This document shows, piece by piece, positions 7,275-13,886 of a stretch of DNA of 20,665 nucleotides (positions are counted from its first letter, which is position 1; every line of letters starts with the position of its first letter). The notes below the pieces were generated by a model. It was not told where the DNA came from, ran no database searches, and worked only from the letters and a program-made list of their open reading frames with translations. Source of the stretch: an uncultured Clostridia bacterium (GTDB lineage Bacteria; Bacillota; Clostridia; Christensenellales; Maliibacteriaceae). The position numbers and the translations under genes are program-made. The DNA is taken from positions 1 through 20,665 of the forward strand of contig CAKTSO010000017.1 of assembly GCA_934613185.1 (NCBI GenBank), given 5' to 3'.

Positions 7275-7643
7275 TTATTTCTTCTTACGGCTGGCAGTGC
7301 GCTTGGGACCCTTGCGGGTACGGGCGTTCTGCTTGGTGTTCTGTCCGCGAACGGGCAGGCCGCGGCGATGACGCACGCCGCGATAGCAGCCGATTTCGAT
7401 GAGGCGTTTGATGTTCAGCGCCACTTCACGGCGCAGATCGCCTTCAACCTTGCAGTTATGGTCGATGTACTCACGGATTTTACCGACTTCGCTCTCCGTC
7501 AGATCGCGCACGCGGGTATCGGGGTCGATCCCGGTCTGTGCAAGAATCTGGTTGGAGGTGGCGCGTCCGATGCCGTGGATATAGGTAAGACCGATTTCCA
7601 CGCGCTTGTCACGGGGAAGGTCTACGCCAGCAATACGTGCCAT
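7275..7643 (-). CDS. rpsM: 30S ribosomal protein uS13, first gene of the alpha cluster
   Basis: 122 residues. uS13 sits in the 30S head and forms intersubunit bridges. It starts MARIAGVDLPRDKRVEIGLT and has YIHGIGRATSNQIL (helix-hairpin-helix-like), GCYRGVRHRRGLPVRGQNTK and a basic tail that reaches the P site. Unlike its neighbours it follows a 161-nt untranslated gap. Its Shine-Dalgarno GGAGG (7656-7660) is 12 nt from the ATG, and a GTGC/GCAC mini-hairpin fits between them. Translational control through the structured leader is likely. Confidence 0.99.
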   Translation of the reverse strand: MARIAGVDLPRDKRVEIGLTYIHGIGRATSNQILAQTGIDPDTRVRDLTESEVGKIREYIDHNCKVEGDLRREVALNIKRLIEIGCYRGVRHRRGLPVRGQNTKQNARTRKGPKRTASRKKK

Positions 7644-7804
7644 TGTGCCAAAGCACCTCCTGTAGAACTATTTGTGAACATGAGTTCTTTGCATGCCGCA
7701 GAAAAACCGACGCACCACGCACCCTTCCCGGACATGCAAAAGGAACCCGGCGTGCAGCCGCGTGCAATCGGTTGTTGGCCATCAAAATAGCCGTTGTGAA
7801 ACGT
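7644..7804 (-). promoter_or_regulatory. structured rpmJ-rpsM intergenic leader, candidate pseudoknot regulating the alpha operon
   Basis: This 161-nt gap is far longer than others within the cluster. On the minus strand helix A pairs 7768-7773 plus 7762-7765 with 7705-7710 plus 7712-7715 (AACCGA/TCGGTT and GCAC/GTGC). Helix B pairs 7733-7740 plus 7729-7731 with 7688-7695 plus 7696-7698 (TTTGCATG/CATGCAAA and CCG/CGG). The order A5', B5', A3', B3' is that of an H-type pseudoknot or of two alternative folds. A further hairpin, AGAACT/AGTTCT (7683-7688 with 7664-7669), ends next to the Shine-Dalgarno. CTATTT/AAATAG (7785-7790 with 7668-7673) could close the whole element. I see no promoter or terminator inside. 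In E. coli the same position holds the S4-binding pseudoknot. The pairings are seen; the regulatory role is inferred. Confidence 0.6.
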
Positions 7805-7918
7805 TTAGCCCTGCTTCTGCTTGTGCTTCGGATTCTCGCAGATGACCATGACATGACCCCTGCGGCGAATGATCTTGCACTTTTCGCACATTTTCTTGAC
7901 CGAAGGTCTGACTTTCAT
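7805..7918 (-). CDS. rpmJ: 50S ribosomal protein bL36, zinc-binding form
   Basis: 37 residues, the standard length. The protein reads MKVRPSVKKMCEKCKIIRRR, then GHVMVICENPKHKQKQG. The Zn ligands are C11, C14, C27 and H32, so this is the zinc-containing form rather than the zinc-free paralogue. It is a small late-assembling protein of the large subunit. The start lies 21 nt after infA and has an AGGAGG site. The structured rpsM leader begins directly after its stop. Confidence 0.98.
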   Translation of the reverse strand: MKVRPSVKKMCEKCKIIRRRGHVMVICENPKHKQKQG

Positions 7919-7939
7919 TTTGTAATCCTCCTGCTTGTG

Positions 7940-8161
7940 TCACGATTTGCCGCGCCAGGTGATGCGCCCGCGCGTCAGATCGTAAGGTGACAATTCCACG
8001 GTTACTTTATCGCCGGGAAGGATGCGGATGAAGTTCATCCGAAGTTTTCCCGAGATATGCGCCAGGATCTTATGGCCGTTCTGAAGCTCGACCTGGAACA
8101 TGGCGTTGGGATAGGCTTCGACGATCGTGCCTTCCACTTCAATTACATCGCTTTTGGACAA
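7940..8161 (-). CDS. infA: translation initiation factor IF-1 (TTG start)
   Basis: 73 residues from a TTG at 8161. The open frame continues upstream, but the TTG gives (M)SKSDVIEVEGTIVEAYPNA, the family start, and GGAG lies 7 nt upstream. IF-1 is a single OB-fold protein that binds the 30S A site during initiation. Characteristic parts are MFQVELQNGHKILAHISGKL, RMNFIRILPGDKVTVELSPY and the end DLTRGRITWRGKS. The Shine-Dalgarno overlaps the stop of the KOW-domain gene, with a gap of only 4 nt. A TTG start and coupling to that gene suggest tuned, fairly low synthesis. Confidence 0.96.
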   Translation of the reverse strand: MSKSDVIEVEGTIVEAYPNAMFQVELQNGHKILAHISGKLRMNFIRILPGDKVTVELSPYDLTRGRITWRGKS

Positions 8162-8165
8162 GTTC

Positions 8166-8459
8166 TCACTCCTTCCGGCCGTCCCTGCAGCCGAATACAT
8201 CGCCGATCGCACGGCGGATATCGGCATTTTCGAGCCTGCGTCCGGCGCCAAGCGCCTCGGCAACGCCGTCATGCACGACATACTTCAAGTCCAGATGTTT
8301 GAGTTTTTTCTTCTTTGCCCGTTCGATCGGGCGAAGATCGCCGTCGGCGACGAGGACATAATCCTCGTCCACAATGCCGACGATCAGCATCGCGCGGCCC
8401 GCGTCGCGCCCCTGTTTGGAGACAACGCCGCGTCCGAGTTCCACCTGCGGTTTCGTCAT
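8166..8459 (-). CDS. KOW-domain RNA-binding protein, L14e/L6e/L27e-like
   Basis: 97 residues. The N-terminal part, VELGRGVVSKQGRDAGRAML, then IVGIVDEDYVLVADGDLRPI, fits a KOW-type beta-barrel of the COG2163 group (related to archaeal/eukaryotic ribosomal L14e). A basic ERAKKKKLKHLDL segment follows. The C-terminal third is variable. Genes of this type sit between map and infA in many Clostridia, and this one is in exactly that place. The function is not established; ribosome association or a role in translation is inferred from the fold and setting. The Shine-Dalgarno is weak (GGCGG). The start lies 14 nt after the map stop. Confidence 0.88.
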   Translation of the reverse strand: MTKPQVELGRGVVSKQGRDAGRAMLIVGIVDEDYVLVADGDLRPIERAKKKKLKHLDLKYVVHDGVAEALGAGRRLENADIRRAIGDVFGCRDGRKE

Positions 8460-8473
8460 CTGTTCTTACCGCC

Positions 8474-9220
8474 TTACAGCAACGTCAGAATTTCCGGATC
8501 GCCGTCGGTGATGGCGACCGTGTTCTCGTAATGCGCGGAAAGGCTGCCGTCGGCCGTTACGACCGTCCAGCCGTCTTTGAGCGTGCGAACCGTGTGCGCG
8601 CCTAAGTTTAACATAGGTTCTATCGCAATGACAAGCCCCCTTGTGCAGCGAAGACCGTGGCCGGCCTTGCCGAAGTTCGGGACTTCGGGATCCTCGTGCA
8701 TGTTGCGTCCGATCCCGTGACCGCAAAGGTCGCGCACGACCGAGCAGCCGTGCGATTCGGCATATTCCTGTATGGCGGCGCCAACGTCGCCCAGGCGTTT
8801 GCCTTCACGGCACATCTCATAGCCGCGATAGAAGCTTTCGCGCGTCACATCCATCAGATGCTGCGCCTTTTCGGAAATTTTTCCGACTGCGACCGTTCGG
8901 GCTGCGTCGCCCTGCCAGCCGTCCAAAAGAACGCCGATGTCCACGCCGACGATGTCGCCTTCCTTCAACCTGCGATGGGAAGGAATTCCGTGGACAACCT
9001 CTTCGTTCACCGAAGCGCAGATGCTGCCGGGATAGCCGCAGAATCCCTTAAAGGAAGGAATTCCGCCGAACGAGCGGATGTAGTCATCCGCGATCGCGTC
9101 CAATTCCAGCGTCGTCACGCCCGGTTTCGCCGCGCGGGCGACCGCGTCCAGCGCTCCTGCTGTGACGCGGCCCGCTTTGCGCATGCGTTCGATCTGCTCC
9201 GATGTCTTTAACGTCATCAT
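8474..9220 (-). CDS. map: type I methionine aminopeptidase
   Basis: 248 residues. It removes the initiator methionine from new proteins at the ribosome. The two-metal site is complete: D94 (VGVDIG), D105 (QGDAART), H168 (CGHGIGRNMHEDPEVPNFGK), E201 (IEPML) and E232 (SAHYENTVAI). There is no N-terminal zinc-finger or SH3-like extension, so this is the compact form. The first ATG (9220) overlaps the adk stop as ATGA; a second ATG follows at once (9217), so either MMTLK or MTLK may be used. It lies in the usual secY-adk-map order. Confidence 0.97.
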   Translation of the reverse strand: MMTLKTSEQIERMRKAGRVTAGALDAVARAAKPGVTTLELDAIADDYIRSFGGIPSFKGFCGYPGSICASVNEEVVHGIPSHRRLKEGDIVGVDIGVLLDGWQGDAARTVAVGKISEKAQHLMDVTRESFYRGYEMCREGKRLGDVGAAIQEYAESHGCSVVRDLCGHGIGRNMHEDPEVPNFGKAGHGLRCTRGLVIAIEPMLNLGAHTVRTLKDGWTVVTADGSLSAHYENTVAITDGDPEILTLL

Positions 9221-9843
9221 TTCAGTTCGTCCAGAACGCTCTTGATCTGTGCGTACACTTCGTCGACGTCTTTGGTTCCGTCGACGCCGCGCAGCACGCC
9301 GAGAGACTTGTAGTGCGCCGCAAGGGGCGCGGTCTGTTCTTTGTAAACGAGCAGACGTTTGTAAACCGTTTCTTCCCGATCGTCGTCACGCTGATACAGG
9401 TCGCTGCCGCATTCGTCGCACGTCGTCTTGCCGTTGAGCCAGTCGACATGATACGTTGCGCCGCAGGGGCACATACGGCGGCCGGCGATGCGACGCACGA
9501 GAAGTTCGTCCGGCGCCTCGATGTCGAGGGCAAGATCGACCTTCACCGCTTCGTCGAACGCCTTTGCCTGAGCGACGGTGCGCGGGAAGCCATCCAGCAG
9601 GAAGCCGTCCCTGCAATCGTCTTTTTGCAGGCGATCGTGAACCATAGCGATCGTCACGTCGTCGGGGACGAGCTGGCCGTTATCGATATACGACTTGGCC
9701 AGTTTCCCGAGTTCCGTGTTCTCCCGCATGTTCGTGCGGAAGATGTCGCCGGTGGAGATATGCGCCAGGTGATAGTCGCGGGCGATTCGCATCGCCTGCG
9801 TGCCTTTGCCGGCGCCCGGAGGTCCAAGCAAAATGATCTTCAT
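9217..9843 (-). CDS. adk: adenylate kinase with a shortened cysteine-containing lid
   Basis: 208 residues, slightly short for the long-lid type (about 212-218). It interconverts ATP + AMP and 2 ADP. The P-loop GPPGAGKGT is at 7-15, the AMP-site STGDIFR at 30-36 and DGFPRT at 84-89. The lid (122-155) carries four cysteines, as in zinc-binding Gram-positive enzymes, but the first knuckle is C125-P-C127 where C-x2-C is usual. Only 14 residues separate C127 from C142 (usually about 16), and C142/C145 are C-x2-C. The DNA reads cleanly here, so this is not an obvious frameshift. It follows secY by 21 nt and overlaps map by 4 nt. Confidence 0.97.
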   Translation of the reverse strand: MKIILLGPPGAGKGTQAMRIARDYHLAHISTGDIFRTNMRENTELGKLAKSYIDNGQLVPDDVTIAMVHDRLQKDDCRDGFLLDGFPRTVAQAKAFDEAVKVDLALDIEAPDELLVRRIAGRRMCPCGATYHVDWLNGKTTCDECGSDLYQRDDDREETVYKRLLVYKEQTAPLAAHYKSLGVLRGVDGTKDVDEVYAQIKSVLDELK

Positions 9844-9864
9844 TTTCCCCTGCCTCCTTTTGTC

Positions 9865-11145
9865 TTATTTAAGGAACCCGCGATAGTTGCGGGCAAGCAG
9901 CTGCGCCTCGAGCGTGCGGGCCGTCTCCAGAGCCACGGAGACCATGATCAGGATGCTCGTCGGTCCGAAGATCGAGGACACGCCGGTCAGGCTCGTGAAG
10001 ATCGTGGGGATGACCGCGACGATCATCAGGAAGATCGCGCCGAACAGCGTCAGGCGGTTGGCGATCTTCCGAATATATTCAGCCGTCGGACGGCCCGGAC
10101 GGATGCCCGGAATGAAGCCACCGTACTGCTGCATATCCCTCGCAACATCATAAGGGTTGAAGCTCATGGAGTTGGCGAAGTAAGAGAAGAAGATGATCAT
10201 CAAGGCGTAGATGATCATGTAGATCACCGTGCCGGTGCCAAGCCATTTCACCCACCAGGCGTAGAACTTCGAGGTGGAGAAGAAGGCCTGCATGATCAGC
10301 TGCGGGAAGCTGGTCAGGCTCATCGCGAAGATCAGCGGAAGCACGCCGCTTTGCGTGATCTTCAGCGGGATGAACGAGCTCTGTCCGCCGTAGACGCGGC
10401 GGCCCTTGACCTGCTTGGTGTACTGCACGGGAACCTTGCGGGAGCCCATGTCGATGAAAGTGACGCCGACGATCAGCGCCAGAAGGCCGATGAGGATGAC
10501 GGGGATCAGCCAGAAGCCGATCGTGCCCGCGATCATGGCCTGCGCGTACGCGGCGATTCTGCCGGGGATACCGGAGACAATGCCGATAAAGATAATCAGC
10601 GACACGCCGTTGCCGATGCCCTTTTCGGTGATGCGCTCACCCATCCACATGACCAGCGTGGTGCCGGCGGTCAGGACGATGCCGATGACGCCGAACTGCA
10701 TCCAGGCGGGAATGCCCATGGGAATCAGCACGTCCGAAGCGGAGCCGAGGCTCATGATGATGCCGATCGATTCGATCAGCGCCATGGCGATGGCCGTGTA
10801 ACGGGTGTACTGCTGAATCTTTTTGCGACCCTCTTCTCCGCCGTCTTTGGCGAGGCGTTCAAGACCCGGGATGGCCATCGTCAAAAGCTGCAGGATGATC
10901 GACGCCGTGATATACGGGCCGACACCGAGTGCAAACAACGTCCAGTCACCCAGCGCGCCGCCCGACATGACGCTGAGCAGCTGCAAAAGGTCGTAATTGC
11001 CTACCTGAGACTGAAGATACGTTACGTTAAGGCCGGGGACGGGCACGAAGCACCCGAGCCGGTAGAGGAAAAGGATCAACAGCGTATAGAGGATCTTTTT
11101 CCTGAGTTCCTGTACTTTCCAGGCGTTGCGGAGGGTTTCAAACAT
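9865..11145 (-). CDS. secY: protein translocase subunit SecY
   Basis: 426 residues, the normal length, with ten hydrophobic segments expected. SecY is the membrane channel for protein export and membrane insertion. It begins MFETLRNAWKVQELRKKILY. Diagnostic regions are FVPVPGLN, the plug/TM2 region SGGALGDWTLFALGVGPYIT, GNGVSLIIFIGIVSGIPGRI, QGGFIPGIRPG-like QYGGFIPGIRPGRPTAEYIR and the C-terminal LEAQLLARNYRGFLK. One base separates it from the rplO stop. Its ribosome-binding site, GAGGTGATC, lies inside the rplO coding end and closely matches the 16S rRNA 3' end, which should couple it to rplO translation. Confidence 0.99.
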   Translation of the reverse strand: MFETLRNAWKVQELRKKILYTLLILFLYRLGCFVPVPGLNVTYLQSQVGNYDLLQLLSVMSGGALGDWTLFALGVGPYITASIILQLLTMAIPGLERLAKDGGEEGRKKIQQYTRYTAIAMALIESIGIIMSLGSASDVLIPMGIPAWMQFGVIGIVLTAGTTLVMWMGERITEKGIGNGVSLIIFIGIVSGIPGRIAAYAQAMIAGTIGFWLIPVILIGLLALIVGVTFIDMGSRKVPVQYTKQVKGRRVYGGQSSFIPLKITQSGVLPLIFAMSLTSFPQLIMQAFFSTSKFYAWWVKWLGTGTVIYMIIYALMIIFFSYFANSMSFNPYDVARDMQQYGGFIPGIRPGRPTAEYIRKIANRLTLFGAIFLMIVAVIPTIFTSLTGVSSIFGPTSILIMVSVALETARTLEAQLLARNYRGFLK

Positions 11146-11146
11146 T

Positions 11147-11587
11147 TTAGATCACCTCGGCCTTGCCGCCTGCCGCTTCGATCTTTTCACGAGCGGTCTG
11201 GGTGAACTTCGCGGCCTTGACCGTCAGCGCGACGTTGAGTTCGCCTTCGCCGAGAACCTTCAGGCCGTCAAGCTCTTTTTTGACAAGACCGGCGGCCTTG
11301 AGGGCCGCAAAATCAACGACGGAGCCCGCCTCAAAGGCAGCCAGATCCGCGACGTTGACGATCGCATAATGCGTGGAGAACGGATTGTAGAATCCGCGCT
11401 TGGGAATCCGGCGGATGAGGGGCATCTGGCCGCCTTCAAAGCCGGGGCGGACGCCGCCGCCGCTGCGGGCCTTCTGGCCCTTATGACCGCGGCCGGACGT
11501 TTTGCCCAGGCCGCTGCCTGCGCCGCGGCCAACCCGCTTGGGAGCGGTACGGGAACCTTCTGCGGGGTGCAGATCGTAAAGTTTCAT
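11147..11587 (-). CDS. rplO: 50S ribosomal protein uL15
   Basis: 146 residues. It is an assembly protein with a long glycine-rich extension into 23S rRNA. It starts MKLYDLHPAEGSRTAPKRVG. GRGAGSGLGKTSGRGHKGQK and GGGVRPGFEGGQMPLIRRIP form the extension (about 20-60), and the globular C-terminal domain ends VKAAKFTQTAREKIEAAGGK. It lies between rpmD (14-nt gap) and secY (1 nt). Confidence 0.99.
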   Translation of the reverse strand: MKLYDLHPAEGSRTAPKRVGRGAGSGLGKTSGRGHKGQKARSGGGVRPGFEGGQMPLIRRIPKRGFYNPFSTHYAIVNVADLAAFEAGSVVDFAALKAAGLVKKELDGLKVLGEGELNVALTVKAAKFTQTAREKIEAAGGKAEVI

Positions 11588-11601
11588 CCCTTTGCTCCTC
11601 C

Positions 11602-11787
11602 TTATTCTTCGATGGTTTCGACCTTGACCAGATGGCTGACCTTGAAGATCATGCCGGCGGTCGCGGCGTTATCGGGCATCACGACGCTGTGATGCATTTT
11701 GCGAAGGCCCATGGCCGCCACGGTGGCGCGCTGATCGGGCTTGGCGCCGATGGGGCTCTTGACCAACGTGATTTTAAGCTTGCTCAT
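11602..11787 (-). CDS. rpmD: 50S ribosomal protein uL30
   Basis: 61 residues, the usual bacterial length. The sequence LKITLVKSPIGAKPDQRATV, then GLRKMHHSVVMPDNAATAGM and IFKVSHLVKVE, matches uL30. Its presence is informative because rpmD is absent from some bacterial lineages. A GGAGG site precedes the ATG in the 15-nt gap after rpsE. Confidence 0.99.
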   Translation of the reverse strand: MSKLKITLVKSPIGAKPDQRATVAAMGLRKMHHSVVMPDNAATAGMIFKVSHLVKVETIEE

Positions 11788-11802
11788 TGGCGGTATCCTC
11801 CT

Positions 11803-12306
11803 TTAGCCAAGCAGCTCGGCAACGCTCTTGCCGCGCTTTTTGGCGACTTCCTCCGCGCTCATCAGCGAGCCCAGACCCTCCAAAGTGGCCTTGACGCAGT
11901 TGATGGGGTTGTTGGAGCCGTAGCTCTTGGTACGGATGTCGCGAACGCCCGCCATATCCAGAACCGCACGCGCGGGGCCGCCGGCGATGACGCCGGTACC
12001 TTCGGGGGCGGGGATCATGAGAACGTTGGAACGGCCGAATTTGCCAATGATCCGGTGAGAGATGGTCGTGCCGACCAGGTTCACTTCGATCATGTTCTTC
12101 TTGGCGTCTTCGGTAGCCTTGCGGATCGCTTCGGGAACTTCTGCCGCCTTGCCCATGCCGCAGCCGACATGACCGTTCTGGTCACCGACGACAACGAGAG
12201 CGCTGAAACGGAAGTTGCGGCCGCCCTTGACGACCTTTGCGACACGGTTGATGGCAACCAGTCTTTCCTGAAGATCCACGGTGGCGGGATCAAAATGCTG
12301 CTGCAT
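11803..12306 (-). CDS. rpsE: 30S ribosomal protein uS5
   Basis: 167 residues. uS5 helps shape the mRNA entry channel and decoding fidelity. It has a dsRBD-like N-terminal half, LQERLVAINRVAKVVKGGRN, with FSALVVVGDQNGHVGCGMGK. A C-terminal half follows, with APEGTGVIAGGPARAVLDMA, then GVRDIRTKSYGSNNPINCVK. A GGAGG site lies in the 15-nt gap after rplR. Confidence 0.99.
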   Translation of the reverse strand: MQQHFDPATVDLQERLVAINRVAKVVKGGRNFRFSALVVVGDQNGHVGCGMGKAAEVPEAIRKATEDAKKNMIEVNLVGTTISHRIIGKFGRSNVLMIPAPEGTGVIAGGPARAVLDMAGVRDIRTKSYGSNNPINCVKATLEGLGSLMSAEEVAKKRGKSVAELLG

Positions 12307-12321
12307 TGCTTCTCCTCCTCC

Positions 12322-12690
12322 TTAAAACTTCAGTCCGGCCTCACGAGCGCCGGATGCAACCGTGGCGACACGGCCGGTGTAAAGGTAACCGCCGCGGTCG
12401 AAGACGACCGTATCGATCCCCTTGGCAAGAGCACGCTCGCCGATCACTTTGCCGACGATCTGAGCCTGCTCGGTCTTGGTCTTGCCCTCGCACAGAGCCT
12501 TGACATCGGCCTCGACGGTGCTGGCCGCAACAAGCGTATGGCCGGCCACGTCGTTGATGATCTGGGCGTAAATGTGCTTGGAGCTGCGATAAACGCTGAG
12601 GCGCGGGCGCTGCTCGGAGCCGGAAATCTTCTTACGGACCCGCAAATGCCTGACAAGCCGCTCTGCGTTTTTGTCAACTTTCTTAAACAT
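12322..12690 (-). CDS. rplR: 50S ribosomal protein uL18
   Basis: 122 residues. With uL5 and bL25/CTC it binds 5S rRNA. The basic N-terminal tail (NAERLVRHLRVRKKISGSEQ) is followed by RPRLSVYRSSKHIYAQIIND and the C-terminal FDRGGYLYTGRVATVASGAR, then EAGLKF. All family landmarks are present. It lies 18 nt after rplF. Confidence 0.99.
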   Translation of the reverse strand: MFKKVDKNAERLVRHLRVRKKISGSEQRPRLSVYRSSKHIYAQIINDVAGHTLVAASTVEADVKALCEGKTKTEQAQIVGKVIGERALAKGIDTVVFDRGGYLYTGRVATVASGAREAGLKF

Positions 12691-12708
12691 TGCCAGTATC
12701 TCCTCTGA

Positions 12709-13248
12709 TTATTTACCGGTCTTGCCTTCCTTGCGGCGGATGACCTCGTCGGTGTACTTGATGCCCTTGCCAAGGTACGGCTCCGGCGGACGGACCGCAC
12801 GGATCTTCGCCGCGACCTCGCCGACGACCTGCTTGGAGATACCGCGAACGACGATATGCGTCGGGGCGGGAACTTCAAAGGTGATGTCGTCGAACTCCTC
12901 AAACTCAACGGGGTGAGAGAAGCCGATCGCAAGCACGAGCTTTTTGCCGTTCTTGGTGGCGCGGTAACCGACGCCGACCATGTCCAGCTCCTTGGCGAAG
13001 CCTTCGGTCACGCCGTGGACCATGTTCATGATCAGGGCGCGGGACAGGCCGTGCAGAGCGCGGTGTTTTTTATCGTCGCTGGGGCGGGTGACGGTAAGCA
13101 CGCCGCCGTCGACGTTTACAGTAATATCACGGCTGATCTTTTCAGACAGCTGGCCCTTGGGACCCTTGACGGTGACGACGTTATCGTCCGCGACGGTAAC
13201 GGTCACGCCGGCAGGGATCGTGATGGGCATTTTGCCAATTCTCGACAT
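12709..13248 (-). CDS. rplF: 50S ribosomal protein uL6
   Basis: 179 residues with the two repeated uL6 domains. The N-terminal one is MSRIGKMPITIPAGVTVTVA with VTVKGPKGQL. The C-terminal one has GVGYRATKNGKKLVLAIGFS and the closing RAVRPPEPYLGKGIKYTDEV, then IRRKEGKTGK. uL6 lies near the GTPase-factor binding region at the base of the stalk. It lies 20 nt downstream of rpsH. Confidence 0.99.
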   Translation of the reverse strand: MSRIGKMPITIPAGVTVTVADDNVVTVKGPKGQLSEKISRDITVNVDGGVLTVTRPSDDKKHRALHGLSRALIMNMVHGVTEGFAKELDMVGVGYRATKNGKKLVLAIGFSHPVEFEEFDDITFEVPAPTHIVVRGISKQVVGEVAAKIRAVRPPEPYLGKGIKYTDEVIRRKEGKTGK

Positions 13249-13268
13249 ATTTGCTACCTCCGCCTATC

Positions 13269-13667
13269 TTACCAGATGTAGGCGAGCACTTCGCCGCCGA
13301 CGCCCTTGGAACGCGCGTTCTTATCGGTCATGACGCCCTGGGACGTGGAAATGATCGCGATACCAAGACCGCCCAGAACTTTGGGCAGCTCATCTTTGCC
13401 GGCGTAGATGCGAAGACCGGGCTTGCTGATGCGCTTGAGACCGCGGATGACATTGGTCTTGCCGGCGCCGTATTTGAGCGTCAGCGTCATCATGTCCTGC
13501 ACGCCGTCATTCTTGACGTCGACCGCACGGATGTAGCCTTCGTCAAGAAGGATCTGCGCAATCGCCTTTTTCATATTGGAAGCGGGCACAAGGACCTTGT
13601 CGTGTTTTGCAGTGATTGCATTACGGATACGCGTGAGCATATCGGCAATGGGATCGGTAGTGACCAT
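13269..13667 (-). CDS. rpsH: 30S ribosomal protein uS8
   Basis: 132 residues from the ATG at 13667. An in-frame ATG six codons upstream (13685) lies before the Shine-Dalgarno GGAGG, which is 7 nt from the chosen start. The chosen start also gives the family opening MVTTDPIADMLTRIRNAI. The C-terminal signature STSQGVMTDKNARSKGVGGE, then VLAYIW, is present. uS8 binds the central domain of 16S rRNA. In E. coli it also represses the spc operon at rplE; I see no long leader at rplE here. Confidence 0.99.
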   Translation of the reverse strand: MVTTDPIADMLTRIRNAITAKHDKVLVPASNMKKAIAQILLDEGYIRAVDVKNDGVQDMMTLTLKYGAGKTNVIRGLKRISKPGLRIYAGKDELPKVLGGLGIAIISTSQGVMTDKNARSKGVGGEVLAYIW

Positions 13668-13687
13668 CGCTTTGCCTCCTTTCAAAA

Positions 13688-13873
13688 TTACCAGCTGGCC
13701 TTGCGGACGCCGGGGATCTCACCCTTGTAAGCCAGCTCACGGAAGCAAATGCGGCAGATGCCGTATTTGCGAAGGACCGCATGAGGACGACCGCAGATGC
13801 GGCAACGGGTGTATGCACGGGTCGAGAACTTTGCCGGGCGAGCCTGGCGGACTTTCATACTCGTTTTCGCCAC
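13688..13873 (-). CDS. rpsZ: 30S ribosomal protein uS14, zinc-binding type Z
   Basis: 61 residues, the short zinc form. It has C24 and C27 (RCRICGRPH) and C40 and C43 (CRICFRELAYKGEIPGVRKA), with SW at the end. Longer zinc-free uS14 paralogues (about 89-101 residues) are normally encoded elsewhere. It lies in its standard place between rplE and rpsH. Confidence 0.99.
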   Translation of the reverse strand: MAKTSMKVRQARPAKFSTRAYTRCRICGRPHAVLRKYGICRICFRELAYKGEIPGVRKASW

Positions 13874-13886
13874 TTCGCTATCCTCC

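Noticed and set aside
7751..7766. Short direct repeat (CGTGCA twice) that might be an operator or iteron.
   Set aside because: Only two short copies, and one forms part of the proposed helix A.
7609..7854. A small protein gene in the rpmJ-rpsM gap.
   Set aside because: The frame overlaps both rpmJ and rpsM out of phase and has no ribosome-binding site; RNA structure explains the gap better.
9202..11205. A 667-codon open frame on the plus strand, antisense to adk and secY.
   Set aside because: Same cause: histidine/aspartate/arginine-rich shadow of GC-rich coding DNA, with no recognisable domains and no ribosome-binding site context.
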